Source of the DNA: Asterias amurensis
Lineage: Eukaryota > Echinodermata > Asteroidea > Forcipulatida > Asteriidae
Assembly: GCF_032118995.1 (NCBI RefSeq)
Contig: NC_092657.1
Coordinates: 5,906,391 to 5,970,390 of the forward strand
Length of the DNA: 64,000 nt
Direction of reading: 5' to 3'
Part shown: one piece after another, positions 53,405 to 64,000 of the stretch
How positions within the stretch are numbered: position 1 is the stretch's first letter
How the letters are laid out: each line of letters begins with the position of its first letter
The notes under the pieces: model-generated
Databases searched by the model: none
What the model was told of the DNA's origin: nothing
The model's input: the letters and a program-made list of their open reading frames with translations, nothing else
Translations under genes and position numbers: made by a program

Positions 53405-53565
53405 AAGCCTATAGACATTTTGTCACGCTGTCATCATCTTGGTCATGTTCCCTGTTTCCATAACAGTAATGAATGCTAACATTCATTGCGCAAACATGGC
53501 ACCAGACTATTTTTCGTCCAGCCTCAATTTGGTTACAATGAGTTCGAATGGAGTAAAATGTCCAC
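53405..53565 (-). repeat. dispersed repeat, inverted partner at 31663-31818
   Basis: CACGCTGTCATCATCTTGGTC, AATGAATGCTAACATTCATTG and CGTCCAGCCTCAATTTGGTTAC, in reverse complement to 31663-31818. Confidence 0.75.
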
Positions 53566-53708
53566 ACCTTGAGAAAGGTCTGTACTAGCTCCCAATGTTG
53601 TGGCACACAAACTTGAAAAGCTGTCTGCGATGAATTTTTCTCAGCTCTCTACCAATACATTTTCAACAAAAGCATCGGGACGATTTGAATATATAACTTC
53701 TCGGATCA

Positions 53709-53952
53709 GGGCCCAATTTCATAGGGCTGCTAAGCACAAAAAAATAGCTAAGCATGAAATTTATTCCTTGATAAATACAAGATTACCATCAAAATTTCCA
53801 CGTGATTTTCAGGATAAGCAAACAACAGCTGAATACCAGTAACAAACAATATGCAACAAATGGAAATTTGGTTGGTAATCCTGTTTTTATCAAGGAAGAA
53901 ATTTCATGCTTAGCAAATTGTTGTGCTTAGCAGCGCTATGAAATTGGGCCCA
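53709..53952. mobile_element. MITE family M copy
   Basis: GGGCCCAATTTCATAGGGCTGC and GCAGCGCTATGAAATTGGGCCC are inverted ends. Inside, CTAAGCATGAAATT...TTCCTTGATAAA is mirrored by TTTATCAAGGAAGAAATTTCATGC. Confidence 0.9.
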
Positions 53953-54052
53953 GATGCAATACCTCAGATGGAACCAATGGGGTTACACCGATGTGTGAAA
54001 GGCACTGTACATGCATATAGGTCTATACATGTACTCAGACAGTCACGAGTTC

Positions 54053-54444
54053 TGTTAAAGACAGTGGACACTTTTGGTAATTGTCAAAGACTAGTCTTCA
54101 CAGTTGGTGTATCTCAACATATGCAAAAAATAACAAACCTGTGAAAATTTGAGCTCAATCGGTCGTCGAAGTTGCGAGATAATAATGAAAGAAAAACACC
54201 CTTGTCACACGAGGTTGTGTGCTTTCTGATGCTTGTTTTCGAGACCTCAAGTTCTAAACTTGAGGTCTCGAAATCAAATTCGTGGAAAATTACTTCTTTC
54301 TCGAAAACTACGTCACTTTAGAGGGAGCTGTTTCTCACAATGTTTTATACTATCAACCTCTCCCCATTACTCGTATTAATCAAGAAAGGTTTTATGATGA
54401 TAATTTTTTTTATAGTAAATACCAATAGTGTCCACTGCCTTTAA
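54053..54444 (-). mobile_element. MITE family A copy
   Basis: TTAAAGACAGTGGACACTTTTGG to GTGTCCACTGCCTTTAA. Confidence 0.92.
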
Positions 54445-54744
54445 AATAAGCCACAAGCACGAGTTTTTTTTAAAAGAGGTTATCAGAAACATGGCCCGTA
54501 GTTTAAATGAGATGCCACAAGTATCACGTAGTCGCATCAACGCAGTTTTGTGTAATCAACACTTTATAACCAAGCCGGGGGAAAAAATAGTGAAAAACCA
54601 TGGACATTAATTTTCCACAAATAAGTCCTTAATTTAGTTGTAACAACTGAAAGCAGTATTGTTTTGTTTTTAAATAGCATTTCAAATACCGTTTAATATT
54701 TTCTCGATACGATTGCATTTCAGATGGACATATAGGGCCTATAT

Positions 54745-55146
54745 AGGTTTTCTCGGTCAAATTCGGCAAAGCAGTCAGTTTCATTTCCATGCGTTCGAAT
54801 TAAAGCTGTTTTGCCTCTCCAGTTGTTGCTGCGTTTCAAATTCAGAATTCGGCCATTCAATTTCGTTTTGAGTCGAGTCAAATTCCTTTAGCACTCTGTT
54901 CAATTTAGCGTATCGTCATTTTTCGTGACACACATTCCTCAAGAAGCGTCTGCGAATTTGAATGCTGCTTTGGTGAATTTTTAAATTGAATGATTATTTT
55001 GTAAAATCGAACGACGCAACCTTACATTTGACTAATCATAAAACGAAATCGAATGACCCTTTTCAGTTGCATTCGATTTCGCGCGAAATAGAATACCTTG
55101 GTGGTTAAATTTGCTGCTCATTTTCCGAAATTGACCGAGAAAACCT
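54745..55146. mobile_element. MITE family N, AGGTTTTCTCGGTCAA ends
   Basis: AGGTTTTCTCGGTCAAATTCGG at the left and CCGAAATTGACCGAGAAAACCT at the right are inverted ends of a ~402-bp element with loosely palindromic ATTCGAATT-rich interior. Only one copy is seen. Confidence 0.75.
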
Positions 55147-55149
55147 GTA

Positions 55150-55895
55150 TTATTTTCATATTAAAATTATAGTCTCGAATTTGAACCTCTGTTAGCTTCA
55201 GACTAAAATTAAACAGTGATATCTTGTATCTTAGAATTCCTAAAATATTACCTTTAACACAACTTACCCTTAATTCCTACGCCACCCAAAATCCAACATG
55301 GCCACAATAAACATTTATTGCATAAAGCCGTAGAGAATACTGAATTTTCCCAGAGTAACCAATAGTCCACCACTGCGCGTCATATAATAGATGTCGATAA
55401 TACACGGCCTAACCATTACAAGTATTGTTATATTCCAGTCGATAGCACAACGGTATCATGCCATGCAGTTGAAAAATACCATAATAATAATATGCATAAA
55501 TTGGCAATTTTTGTGTACACGGTTCAAGGCTGCAGATTCCAGTCGCTGCGTCTGTACCCCCCCCCCCCCCAAACACAATACGATGTAATTTGCATTTTGC
55601 TGCTCTATTATTATAGGTCTGGCTTGCCAAACACATTTTGCCTTAGTAGCGTCACAGGCTGCTGATCTTCAAAGCTATTGAATTTGTTTTGAGGGGATAC
55701 AAACACAGTTGTGTTGCTTTTTGTGGCATGCCGTATTGCTTTAACATCGACCTAACATTTTTTACAATCGAAAAAACAACAACAAAACACACACGAAAAC
55801 AAACTGTTGTACATGAACGCTGGTCTCCGTATTGAAATTGTAACAGCTAAGGGGGGGGGGGGAGGGGGAAGGGGAGGGGGCGGGGTAACAACTAA
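55150..55895. other. gene-free stretch with homopolymer G and C tracts
   Basis: A poly-C run at 55557-55571 and a poly-G-rich run at 55850-55884. Otherwise unassigned. Confidence 0.45.
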
Positions 55896-55899
55896 ATAA

Positions 55900-56092
55900 T
55901 GTACACTGGTTGTGCTGTTTTTGAGCACTGTACACGTACACTGTTCTATAATTGCAAGGGTCGTGGGTTCGAATCCCACCCGAGTAACATGCTTGTGATA
56001 TTTTTTTCCACAGTACTCGGAAAGTACCAAGTACATGTATACAGTGCCAACACACATCGGTGTATGTGTAAAAAAAAAAATAATAATAATAT
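55900..56092 (+). mobile_element. SINE-like element with tRNA T-arm
   Basis: TCGTGGGTTCGAATCCCACCCGAGTAAC (T-arm and acceptor-like end) near 55960-55988 is followed by a body ending CAACACACATCGGTGTA and an A-rich, TAA-repeat tail (56070-56090). The D-arm half is degraded. Confidence 0.55.
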
Positions 56093-56408
56093 GTACACGT
56101 CTTGTAAATTTAAAACCACAGACAACTGAGAAAATAAACGTCATTCTGTATATAAATTCAAGTATTTATTTCCCGTAAAGATTCTTCTTCAACATTTAAA
56201 CCAGTTTGAGGGGTTTGTGGAGAAAAGCAAATTAAGTGCAAATAAAACCTACATTTAAAACAATCATAGTTGGGAACTCCATTTGAAGGATAATTGTCAT
56301 ATTATACCGAGTATAGGCATACTGGCTAAACTTAAACAACACCGAGAAACCCTGAATTTTGTAGAAACGATTGTTTATTAAGACCAACTTTTACAAATTA
56401 TGGAAACT
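56093..56408. other. gene-free stretch
   Basis: AT-rich with AATAAA near 56133. No supported feature. Confidence 0.35.
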
Positions 56409-56409
56409 G

Positions 56410-56799
56410 TTAAAGGAACACGTTGCCTTGGATCGGACGAGTTGGTCTATAAAAAGGGTTTGTAACCGTTTTTTATAAAATGCATATGGTTAGAAAGATG
56501 TTTTAAAAGTAGAATACAATGATCCACACAAATTTGCCTCGAAATTGCGTGGTTTTCCTTTTACTGTGCGAACTAACACGGTCGGCCATTTATGGGAGTC
56601 AAAAATTTGACTCCTATAAATGGCCGACTGTGTTAGTCGACGAGGTAAAAGGAAAACCACGCAATTTCGAGGCAAATTTGTGTGGATCATTGTATTCTAC
56701 TTTTAAAACATCTTTCTTACCATATGCATTTTATAACAAACGGTTACAAAACTCTTTCAAAGACCAACTCGACCGATCCAAGGCAACGTGTTCCTTTAA
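56410..56799. mobile_element. MITE family C copy, best preserved
   Basis: TTAAAGGAACACGTTGCCTTGG to CCAAGGCAACGTGTTCCTTTAA with an almost perfect palindrome of 390 bp. ORFs on the two strands have nearly the same peptide because of the symmetry. Confidence 0.95.
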
Positions 56800-56814
56800 C
56801 AGCACTGCAGACGA

Positions 56815-56872
56815 TTTCACGCAACGCTTGGATTAATCTATCTCGAGTTAGGACGAGAAATTAGTCCTTACT
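56815..56872. mobile_element. MITE family B remnant
   Basis: ATTTCACGCAACGCTTGG...ATCTCGAGTTAGGACGAG...TTAGTCCTTACTTAA resembles the arms of the short B subtype. Confidence 0.4.
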
Positions 56873-57242
56873 TAAAGGATTTGGGTACTTTTTCAAAATG
56901 TCCATAGATTTACATTAAACTTACAGGGTTTGAAGATAATGATAGTGGAAAGCTTCCCTTCAAATCTTACTTACTGAGGTGCTGTAGATTTTTTTGAGAA
57001 AATGAGTAAAACAAAAATGAAAATACGTTTGTAAACGCTTAAAATAATGTTGGTCTCATGAGACCAAAATTACTTTCATTACATATTGTTTTACTCATTT
57101 CCCAAAAAACTACAGCACTTCAGCAAACAGTATTTTCAGGGAAGCTTTCTATTATCATTATCTTCAAACTGTGTAAATTTAGCGTAAATCTGTGGACATC
57201 TGTGTGTTTTTTGTCTTATAAAAAGTACATACACCCTTTAAA
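56872..57242. mobile_element. MITE family D copy
   Basis: TTAAAGGATTTGGGTACTTTTTC to AAAAGTACATACACCCTTTAA. The centre is TGGTCTCATGAGACCA. Confidence 0.9.
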
Positions 57243-57289
57243 GTCGCCTGGAAGTGTTATTTTTTCAAAATAAAGCTTTTGTCACTAAT

Positions 57290-57724
57290 ATATGTGTTTT
57301 GATGAGTTGAATGTGAATAAACAGTTAACTAAGGTTAAAAAAAATCAGTTCTTATGTTATTTACAATTTTAAGAGTAGACCCCGACCCGAGAGGGCGCTG
57401 TTCGTGACGTCAATCGAGGCAGACTTTTCTTGTAATGCGTAGAGTAAACACAATTTTTTTTTTCTTCCGGCAATGCCGACCAGGTGTATTGCTGCTGAAT
57501 GCAGAAAAAACACTTTTTGAAATGTACCAACTCACGACTTGGACGTACATGTACTTTGCACGCGTGTTTACTATACGCATTACAAGCGAACAGCGTCACG
57601 AACAGCGCCCTCTCGGGTCGGGGTCTACTCTTAAAATTGTAAATAACATAAGAACTGATTTTTTTTAACCTTAGTTAACTGTTTAAACAACTTTATATAT
57701 TTTTTAAACATATAAATCGTGACA
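57290..57724. mobile_element. hairpin element with perfect 92-bp arms
   Basis: 57318-57409 and 57594-57685 are exact inverted copies by eye, from TAAACAGTTAACTAAGG to GGGCGCTGTTCGTGACG. Outer flanks (GTCACTAATATATG and CATATAAATCGTGAC) extend the symmetry imperfectly. Inside, TTGTAATGCGTA and TACGCATTACAA form a second pair. No coding function. Confidence 0.92.
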
Positions 57725-57944
57725 AACAATTACTAAAAGAAAATTGTTTTATTGTTCGTAAGCACATACTCTTATGTTTGAAAGAAAACAAATTATATTT
57801 CCAGGTGACTTTAAGATGGGTTCGATGCACCCTAACTAACGTCTTTGGATACGAAACTTTACTTGTTTTTTTAATCTTATGACTTAAAAGTCCCAAGATT
57901 AATAATAAATTAGAAAGAGCATAGGTGACATCGACAGCAGAATA

Positions 57945-59430
57945 CTATTGGTGTTTATTCAAAATAATTGTTAGCATAAAAACGTAGGCCTACAAGGTAA
58001 CAAGCAGTGAAGACCTGTTGATAGTTTAAAACATTGTGAGAAACGGCTTCCTCTGAAGTAACGTAGATTTTGAGAAAGAAGTAATTTCCAACACAAATTT
58101 TAAAAGACAAGGGGCCTAAAGCCTTCTACACTGTAAACAAATTGGGTAAAAAAATGCCCAACTGTTTACCCAAATAAGGGCGAATAGTGAACTCCTCCAA
58201 CTTTTGGGCAAAATATTACCCATCAAAGTTAGGCACTCTGATTGCCAAATAATTGGGTAATATTCCTCATCAATAGTTGGGTATATTTTGGTAACCAACA
58301 GTTGGGTAATTTTTTGTTTACCCATTTTCTGGGTATTTAATACATTATCAATAACCCACTAATTGGGCGATGATTTTATTAATGATTTAACCCTTTTCGG
58401 TGTTATCCAACAAATGGTGAATGTATTTAACCCTTTGATTTACAGTTTCTTCTGTGATCATACAAGCAGGCGTAGAAAATATATTTTCCACGATGGCAAA
58501 CGGTGGTGAGCTGTGACCTTCCAAGGCCTTGGCATCTCTCTCAAAATCGAGAGAGTGCTCAGTGGTTCGTAGATGCTTTGGAAGGTTAGTTTTTAACTAA
58601 AATACAGTTTGTTTCCTGTTCAGTTGTTGTACACAGTCGTGACAGTTGCAGCGCAAGCACACGCATACATGCCACAACCGGCGTTGCAGATAATGGCATG
58701 ATAAAACTGAAACTAAAAACTGAAACTAATTCAACAGTAGTGTCACTGTGTTGCTCCCTCTGCAACTGTCACGACTATGTACGACTGAATAGAAAACACA
58801 ACTTCATAGTTTAGCTAAAAATTAACCTTCAAATGTGATCTATATCTACTGGAAAACCCCGCTCGTCACAGCCACTCTTCCACTCGCCATGTTGGAAAAT
58901 ATCGTTATGTTTTTTCATACCTTGCCCAACTTTTGGGCAACTCTTTTGGGCAACTCTGAGTGCGCATGATCGGATGATTTTGACCAACTAATGTGCATCA
59001 TTTTAACCAACAATCGAAATTAACTAAAATTACCCAAAAAGTTGCTCCAATAAATAAGCAAAAGTGTAACCAACAGTTATGATAAATTCAGATTACGAAT
59101 TATTTGCCCAACACTTGCCCAAATTTTGTTCCGCTTTTTAAACAAAAAATTGGCAAACAAAATGTTTGTCCAACACCAATTGGTTTTGTTGGGCAATTAT
59201 CGACCAATAATTGTTGAAGTTACTTTGCCCAACAAATGATTTGACCAACGTTTTTGCAGTGTATTAGACATCTGAAAGCACAAATTTGTGCGATCAGGAT
59301 ATGTTTTCTCTCATTCTCGTTTGCATATTGAGTCAAGACTTTTACAGGTTCATGCATAATGTTGGGATACACCAAGTGAGAATACTGGACTTTGACATTT
59401 ACCAAATGTGTTTGGTGACTTTTAGGCTGT
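57945..59430 (+). mobile_element. MITE family A copy split by element K
   Basis: The left part is 57945-58126 (ACTATTGGTGTTTATTCAAAATAATTG onwards). The right part is 59264-59430 (TTAGACATCTGAAAGCACAAATTTG to ACCAAATGTGTTTGGTGACTTTTA). Confidence 0.85.
58127..59263. mobile_element. 1.1-kb element K, TACACTG ends, TTGGGCAA-rich
   Basis: TACACTGTAAACAAATTGGG at the left and the complement of TACACTGCAAAAACGTTGG at the right. Subterminal parts repeat TTGGGTAA or TTGCCCAA many times on both strands. The middle has a further inverted pair (TGTACACAGTCGTGACAGTTGC with GCAACTGTCACGACTATGTAC). No transposase ORF. Confidence 0.8.
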
Positions 59431-59716
59431 GCTAATCAACAAGTGATGCCAAAAGACCCACTGAAAAGCGAAGGTTTTTTAGTTCAAAACTAAATACTAT
59501 AAACACGATAAAAGAAATTCGAAATTAAAACCCAATTTGCCTCAAATACTTTCTGTACAATTCAAATCACCCCAAAATATTTATAATAAATGAATCAAGC
59601 TCAAAACAAAACAAGTCAAATTTAAGGGAGGGTATACGTTTGGTTATAATTAATCAACAAAATACTGACCCCAACAACTTACATGGTAAAGAGAACGGGA
59701 GAACTGTTGGTATTAT

Positions 59717-60155
59717 TAAAGGCAGTGGACACTATTGGTAATTACTAAAAATAGTTATTATCATAAAACCTTTCTTGGTCACAGTAATGGGGAGAGGTTG
59801 ATAAAATAAAACATTGTGAGAAACAGCTCCCTCTTAAGTGACATAGTTTTCGAGAAAGAACTTATTTTCCATGAATTTGATTTCGAGACCTCAGATTTAG
59901 AATTTGAGGTCCCGAAATCAAGCATCTGATGAAAGCACACAACTTAGTGTGACCATGGTGCGACAAGGGTGTTTTTTCTTTCATTAATATCTCGCAGCTT
60001 CGACGGCCGATTGAGTTCCAATTTTCGCAGGTTTGTTATACATGCATCTATATGTTGATATACACCAACAGTGAAGACAAGTCTTCTATATGTTGAGATA
60101 CACCAACTGTGAAGACCAGTCTTTGACAATTACAAATAGTGTACAGTGTCTTTAA
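59717..60155 (+). mobile_element. MITE family A copy with internal duplication
   Basis: TTAAAGGCAGTGGACACTATTGG to GTGTACAGTGTCTTTAA. The block ATATGTTGAGATACACCAAC..GTGAAGAC is present twice near 60050-60120. Confidence 0.9.
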
Positions 60156-60164
60156 ACAATGTAG

Positions 60165-60405
60165 GAAAAAAAAGGTTACTCTTCCCCCAAAAAGAATTTA
60201 CCTGAAAAAGGCTTCAGGCATGAAGATTTTCTCAGATATCTGAAAACAAAAACAAAATTGTATGTAACAAGGGTATTCTTGTTTTAATTAGTTTCTTTCA
60301 AAATTGATCCAACATTTCCACAGGTTTGTTGTTTGATGCATTGAGATACACCAAGTGAGGGTACTAGTCTTTGACAATTATTACCAAAAGTTAACCCTGT
60401 CACTT
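60165..60405 (+). mobile_element. MITE family A, diverged partial copy
   Basis: Only the right part is clear: CATTTCCACAGGTTTGTTG, TTGAGATACACCAAGTGAGG, then TAGTCTTTGACAATTATTACC. Confidence 0.7.
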
Positions 60406-60536
60406 AAAAAAAAAAAAAATTAAACAAATGATCAATTCTGAAAATTTTCACTTTCCAATTTACATGTATTTGTTTACAATAATATACAAATAATATACAA
60501 ATAATTAAAGATATGTACAATGCATCAAATAATTAC

Positions 60537-60922
60537 TTAAAGGCAGTGGTCACTATTGGTAATTACTCAAAATAATTATTATTATAAAACCTTTCTTGAT
60601 TACGAGTAATGGGGAGAAGTTGATAGCATAAAACATTGTGAAAAACGGCTCCCTCTGAAGTAATGTAGTACTCGAGAAAGGAGTAATTTTCCACGAATTT
60701 GATTTCAAGACCTCAAGTTTAGAATTTGAGGTCTCAAAATCAACCATCTAAAAGCACACAACTTCGCGTGACAAGGTTTTTTTTTCATTCATTATTATCT
60801 CGCAACTCCGACGACCAATCGAGCTCAAATTTTCACAGGTTTGTTATTTTATGCATATGTTGTGATACACCAAGTGAGAAGTCTGGTCTTTGACAATTAC
60901 CAATAGTGTCCAGTGTCTTTAA
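60537..60922 (+). mobile_element. MITE family A copy
   Basis: TTAAAGGCAGTGGTCACTATTGG to GTGTCCAGTGTCTTTAA. Confidence 0.92.
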
Positions 60923-61106
60923 GAATCCTTTGCTTAAGGCCAATAGAATCACACACTTTTGCAAGCCTGGATGTTCAGCTTGAAAGGGCATGGCCATTTT
61001 CATTCTGAAAAGGGCACTCCCGAAAGAAAAACTTGAAGGGGCACCAAGGCCAAACCAGGGGCAACAGAGATAGCAGCCTTCGTGGTCTCCTCGTAATTCC
61101 AGACTT

Positions 61107-61410
61107 GTCATGGCTGAGCGGTTAAGAGCACCGGACTCAAGCTCTGGTGTTTGAGCAGCAGAGTGTGGGTTCGAATCCCAGTCATGACGCTTGCTACGTG
61201 ATATTGTGGGAGTAGCATCTGCTCTACCGGCCAGGCTTTGGACTGATGATACCCAAGCCTACATCCGTATGGATGGACTGTAAAAAGGGTTACTCTGATT
61301 CATCCCTAGAAGTAGGTGGCAATTGCCCATGAAAAAAAATAATTGTAGCCCACACCTTGAAGTGGCCTGCAGGCCTTGTGTGTCTGGCGACGTGCATAAA
61401 AAAAGAAAAT
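61107..61410 (+). mobile_element. SINE with tRNA-Leu(CAA)-like head
   Basis: 61107-61188 folds as a long-variable-arm tRNA: acceptor GTCATGG/TCATGAC, anticodon stem CCGGA/TCTGG with loop CTCAAGC (anticodon CAA), T-arm around GGGTTCGAATCCC with one mismatch. A body with GCTCTACCGGCCAGGCTTTGG and GGCCTGCAGGCC follows, ending in an A-rich tail. The body recurs at 27578-27750. The head is unusually intact for a SINE. Confidence 0.8.
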
Positions 61411-61625
61411 GTATGTGCTAGCAAGTGCTGATAATTTTTGCCAATTACCCAGAAAACAAATATAAAGAGTATACTCTGAAGCCTAAAATCTCATTTCTAC
61501 TTAATGGTTCTTTGTTTTCTCTTCCTCTTACAGCAAACCTGTCATGGAGAGGTATAATTGCTAACCTGTAAGATACAAGTTACATAGGCTTGGAGTTCCC
61601 TTTGCATACCATAAGCAGAGTAAAC

Positions 61626-62215
61626 CTTAAAGGCAGTGGACACTATTGGTAATTACTCAAAATAATTACTAGCATAAACCCTTACTTGGTAACAAGTAAT
61701 GGGGACAGGTTGATAGTATACAAATAAAGAATGTTTATGAGTGCAACGGACCGAATATGTTCATGAGTTAAAGATTGAATGTTCTATTTAACGAGGCAGA
61801 GCAAAGTTGAATAGAACATTCCATCTTTCAACTCATGAACATATTCACACTATTGCACGAATGAAAACAAAATAATTATTCGTTTTATATAACATCCAAG
61901 TATAGATCTTTTTTTCCATTTTAATTGGAGGATACAAATTTCAAAACAAAAAAGCGTCTGTTTTGACACACTCAGACGCCGAAATATGTGCCTTGCAGTA
62001 TACACTGCTGCATTACCAAAGACGCGCACACAGTGATGTTTTTACTCACCAAGCAATAGTATTTTTCGGATGGAACGAAAAAATGCACGGTGAGTGCCTA
62101 GCGTGCTCTAGTACTTTTTTTTTCTATCACGTGACGGACAATCATCCTATCAAATGGCAAGGATCTGCTTGGGTGTTTATATAATATAAAACATTGTATC
62201 AAACTGAGATGGTTT
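61626..62215 (+). mobile_element. MITE family A partial copy split by an insertion
   Basis: TTAAAGGCAGTGGACACTATTGG to GGTTGATAGTATA (61626-61720), resuming as ATATAAAACATTGT at 62183. The right half is lost. Confidence 0.75.
61721..62182. mobile_element. insertion with palindromic TTCATGAGTT arms
   Basis: AATATGTTCATGAGTTAAAGA...GAATGTTCTATT pairs with AATAGAACATTCC...TTTCAACTCATGAACATATT (about 61757-61850). Further inverted pieces follow. Not recognised as a known family. Confidence 0.6.
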
Positions 62216-62320
62216 AAGGAATGAGTTAAGGCCCAGTGACCAGGGGTAATAATGTTGGAAGAGCTTTAAGAAGCACTTCCGGTGTGAACAGCGCTATACA
62301 AATTAATATTATTATTATGT
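62212..62320 (+). mobile_element. retroelement 3' tail with ATT repeat
   Basis: AAGGAATGAGTTAAGGCCCAG...GCGCTATACAAATTAATATTATTATTATG, typical LINE 3' end. Inverted relative at 9965-10080. Confidence 0.65.
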
Positions 62321-62905
62321 TGTTGTTCTTAAAGTACTATGGAAAAACGCTTTGTACAAATTACAAGTTTGTCACCGCTTTCACCAAAGTGCCAAAAACA
62401 CAAGAGATTGGTAGAAATCAATTTGTGTGTATGTGATTTTGATTTAGTTGATCAATATCGAACTAATCAAAATCATGTGAGCCCAATTCATAAAACCTGT
62501 AAGAATAAAAACAAATTTATAACAGATTTATTTGACTTCGGATACCAACTTCAATTCCAAGATTTCATGGCCAACAGTCTATGAAACAAACAACAATCAC
62601 TATACACGGGCCTGATACTTCATGGAGGCAACAAAGGCGATTGCATCCATGCCCCCTGGTCATTGCCTTTGTGCCCTCGAAATGCTAACAGTAAAAATTT
62701 ACAATTTCCTCAAAGGGTGCCCTACTCTCAGGAGAAATTGCCTTGGTGCCCTTGCCCTTACCATAATGGAGGCATACAGGCCTGATGTCAAAACTAGGTT
62801 ATCCTTAAAACATGTTTTTTTTCCCTCTAAGTTTTTTGCTGAAAGGAACTATTTAGCACTTGGTGATAACGGTGACAAGATCAGCATTAAGAATGCAATT
62901 GGACC
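62321..62905. other. gene-free stretch
   Basis: Several short ORFs overlap, but none looks like a known protein. GCCTTGGTGCCC-type stretches near 62740 resemble the complement of 61030-61050, suggesting a diverged repeat. Confidence 0.4.
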
Positions 62906-62909
62906 CTAA

Positions 62910-63284
62910 AATGCACTGGACACTTGGTAATTAGTCAAAATATTTGTTAGCATAAAAACTCACTTGGCAACGAGCAATGGAGAGCTGTTGATGGTATAAA
63001 ACATTGTGAGAAACGGCTCTCTCTGAAGTGACGTAGGTTTTGAGAAAGAAGTGATTTCTCACTACAATAATATTTGAATTGATTTGGAGACCTCAGCTGA
63101 GGTCTCAAAACCAAGCATCTGAAACTGCACAAGAAGGGTGTTTTGTCTTCCATTATTCTCTCGCACCTTCGAAAACCAATTGAGCTCAAATTTTCACAGG
63201 TTTTTTATTTTATGCAATGGTGAGATACACCAAGTGAGTAGACTGGTCTTTGACAATTACCAAAGGTGTCCAGTGTCTTTAAAG
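62910..63284 (+). mobile_element. MITE family A copy
   Basis: TGCACTGGACACTTGGTAATTAG to GGTGTCCAGTGTCTTTAA. Ends about 18 bp before the zinc-finger stop codon on the other strand. Confidence 0.9.
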
Positions 63285-63301
63285 GCGATTTGACTGCAGA
63301 T

Positions 63302-64000
63302 CTATTTTTCAGTATCAGCCGTTTCAGGACCCTCGTTCAAGTCTTGAGTCCCTTCAATAGTTTCTATGTTCGCACTTTCCTTCAAACTATCTTCCCCCGT
63401 CTGTTCTTCGTCGACGGTCGAGAAAACTTTGGCTGCACCAGCACTGGGAAGGCTGCCTTCCACTTCACGGAGTTGAGTCTCCGCTTCTGATAGTTGATTC
63501 TTCGCATTCGGTAGTGGATCCTCCACGCCTGGTAGCTGTTTCTCCTCCTCAACAACCTTGTCACCAGGGTCGGCTTCTGACTCTTTGGTGTCCATCAGTT
63601 CTGGCGATTCCCCGACAGCGTCGTTTTCATCACCTCCATCATTGATGTTGTCGCCCTCTATTCCGTCTTTCTCGTTGCGATGTGACTTCCGGTGTCGCTT
63701 GATGTCGGCCTCAGACGCGCAGGCCTTCGTGCAGATTCCACATGCGAATTTCTTCTCCACTGGGTGAATACGATCAATGTGCCGTGTGAGGGCGCTGTTC
63801 CCGCGGAACGCCTTGCTGCAGTGCTGACAGGAGTACGGTCGCTCCCCAGTGTGGATCAGCATGTGGTGCTTGAGGTGGGCCAGCTGACGGAAGATGTTGT
63901 GGCAGATGCCGCACTGGAATGGTTTCTCATTGTTGTGGATGCGCATGTGGATCTTCCTGTCGGCCTTGCTACGGCAAGGCTTGTCGCAGATCTCACAATT
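63302..64000 (-). CDS. C2H2 zinc-finger protein, C-terminal exon (partial at window edge)
   Basis: An open frame runs 233 codons from the window edge to a TAG at 63302-63304. Four C2H2 fingers in tandem: CEIC...HMRIH, CGIC...HMLIH, CQHC...HIDRIH and CGIC...HRKSH. The linkers HNNEKPFQC and HTGERPYSC are close to the classic TGEKP linker. The rest (about 130 residues) is acidic and low in structure, with E-rich repeats (DKVVEEEK, SEAETQLREVE). Such proteins are usually nuclear and bind DNA. The fingers do not name a specific family, and upstream fingers may lie beyond the window. Codon use is GC-richer than the surroundings, as expected for a real exon. Confidence 0.9.
   Translation of the reverse strand, partial: NCEICDKPCRSKADRKIHMRIHNNEKPFQCGICHNIFRQLAHLKHHMLIHTGERPYSCQHCSKAFRGNSALTRHIDRIHPVEKKFACGICTKACASEADIKRHRKSHRNEKDGIEGDNINDGGDENDAVGESPELMDTKESEADPGDKVVEEEKQLPGVEDPLPNAKNQLSEAETQLREVEGSLPSAGAAKVFSTVDEEQTGEDSLKESANIETIEGTQDLNEGPETADTEK

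Noticed and set aside
56490..56836. Near-identical ORFs on opposite strands
   Set aside because: Caused by the palindrome of family C; not genes.
62622..62909. 95-codon ORF as a gene
   Set aside because: Composition is weak, there are no splice signals, and part resembles a diverged repeat near 61.0 kb.

Overview
This is a eukaryotic nuclear window, not a bacterial one. No long ORFs are packed together, short exons are bounded by AG/GT splice signals, and most of the sequence is dispersed repeats. The best guess is an echinoderm, probably a sea star. The basis is the dense set of short inverted-repeat elements ending in TTAA, CR1/Jockey-like LINE tails, tRNA-derived SINEs and a foldback element of the kind known from sea urchins. 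I could not run a database search, so the organism call is inference.

Three host coding signals stand out. (1) At 25.5-26.3 kb on + there is a phase-1/phase-1 exon encoding a complete ten-cysteine von Willebrand factor C (VWC) domain, followed by a diverged, shortened copy of the same exon. (2) At 38.99-41.90 kb on + there is a complete three-exon gene for a 115-residue Ly6/uPAR three-finger protein with a signal peptide and a GPI-type tail. Its introns hold a 16-bp minisatellite, a 19-bp minisatellite with a 186-bp higher-order period, and transposable elements. (3) At 63.3-64.0 kb on -, running off the window edge, is the C-terminal part of a C2H2 zinc-finger protein with an acidic tail.

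Layout: 0-5 kb has a microsatellite, a SINE and a 3.8-kb foldback element whose arms are tandem ~174-bp repeats around LINE debris. 5-16 kb has densely nested MITEs. 17-20.6 kb is mostly unassigned, single-copy looking DNA. 21.4-23.8 kb is a broken LINE on -. 24-38 kb has the VWC exons among MITEs, a LINE tail and a large palindrome. 38-42 kb is the Ly6-like gene. 42-45 kb is MITEs, including an inverted duplicate of the 15-kb region. 45.3-48.5 kb is a tandem array with nine tRNA-like units, most of them followed by a T-run, grading into related tandem repeats. 48.5-64 kb is low-complexity DNA, more MITEs, a hairpin element with perfect 92-bp arms, SINEs and the zinc-finger exon.

Repeat families named here (letters are mine): A (~390 bp, about 33 copies or fragments), B (~150-175 bp near-palindrome), C (~390 bp near-palindrome), D, E, F (350-430 bp), G (~600 bp), H, I, J, K, L, M and N. 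A, C, D, E and F all end in TTAA-A(G)G or TTAA-AGCC, and one nested copy shows a TTAA target-site duplication directly. They therefore look like non-autonomous piggyBac-type elements. Coordinates of repeat ends are by eye, usually within about 10 bp.
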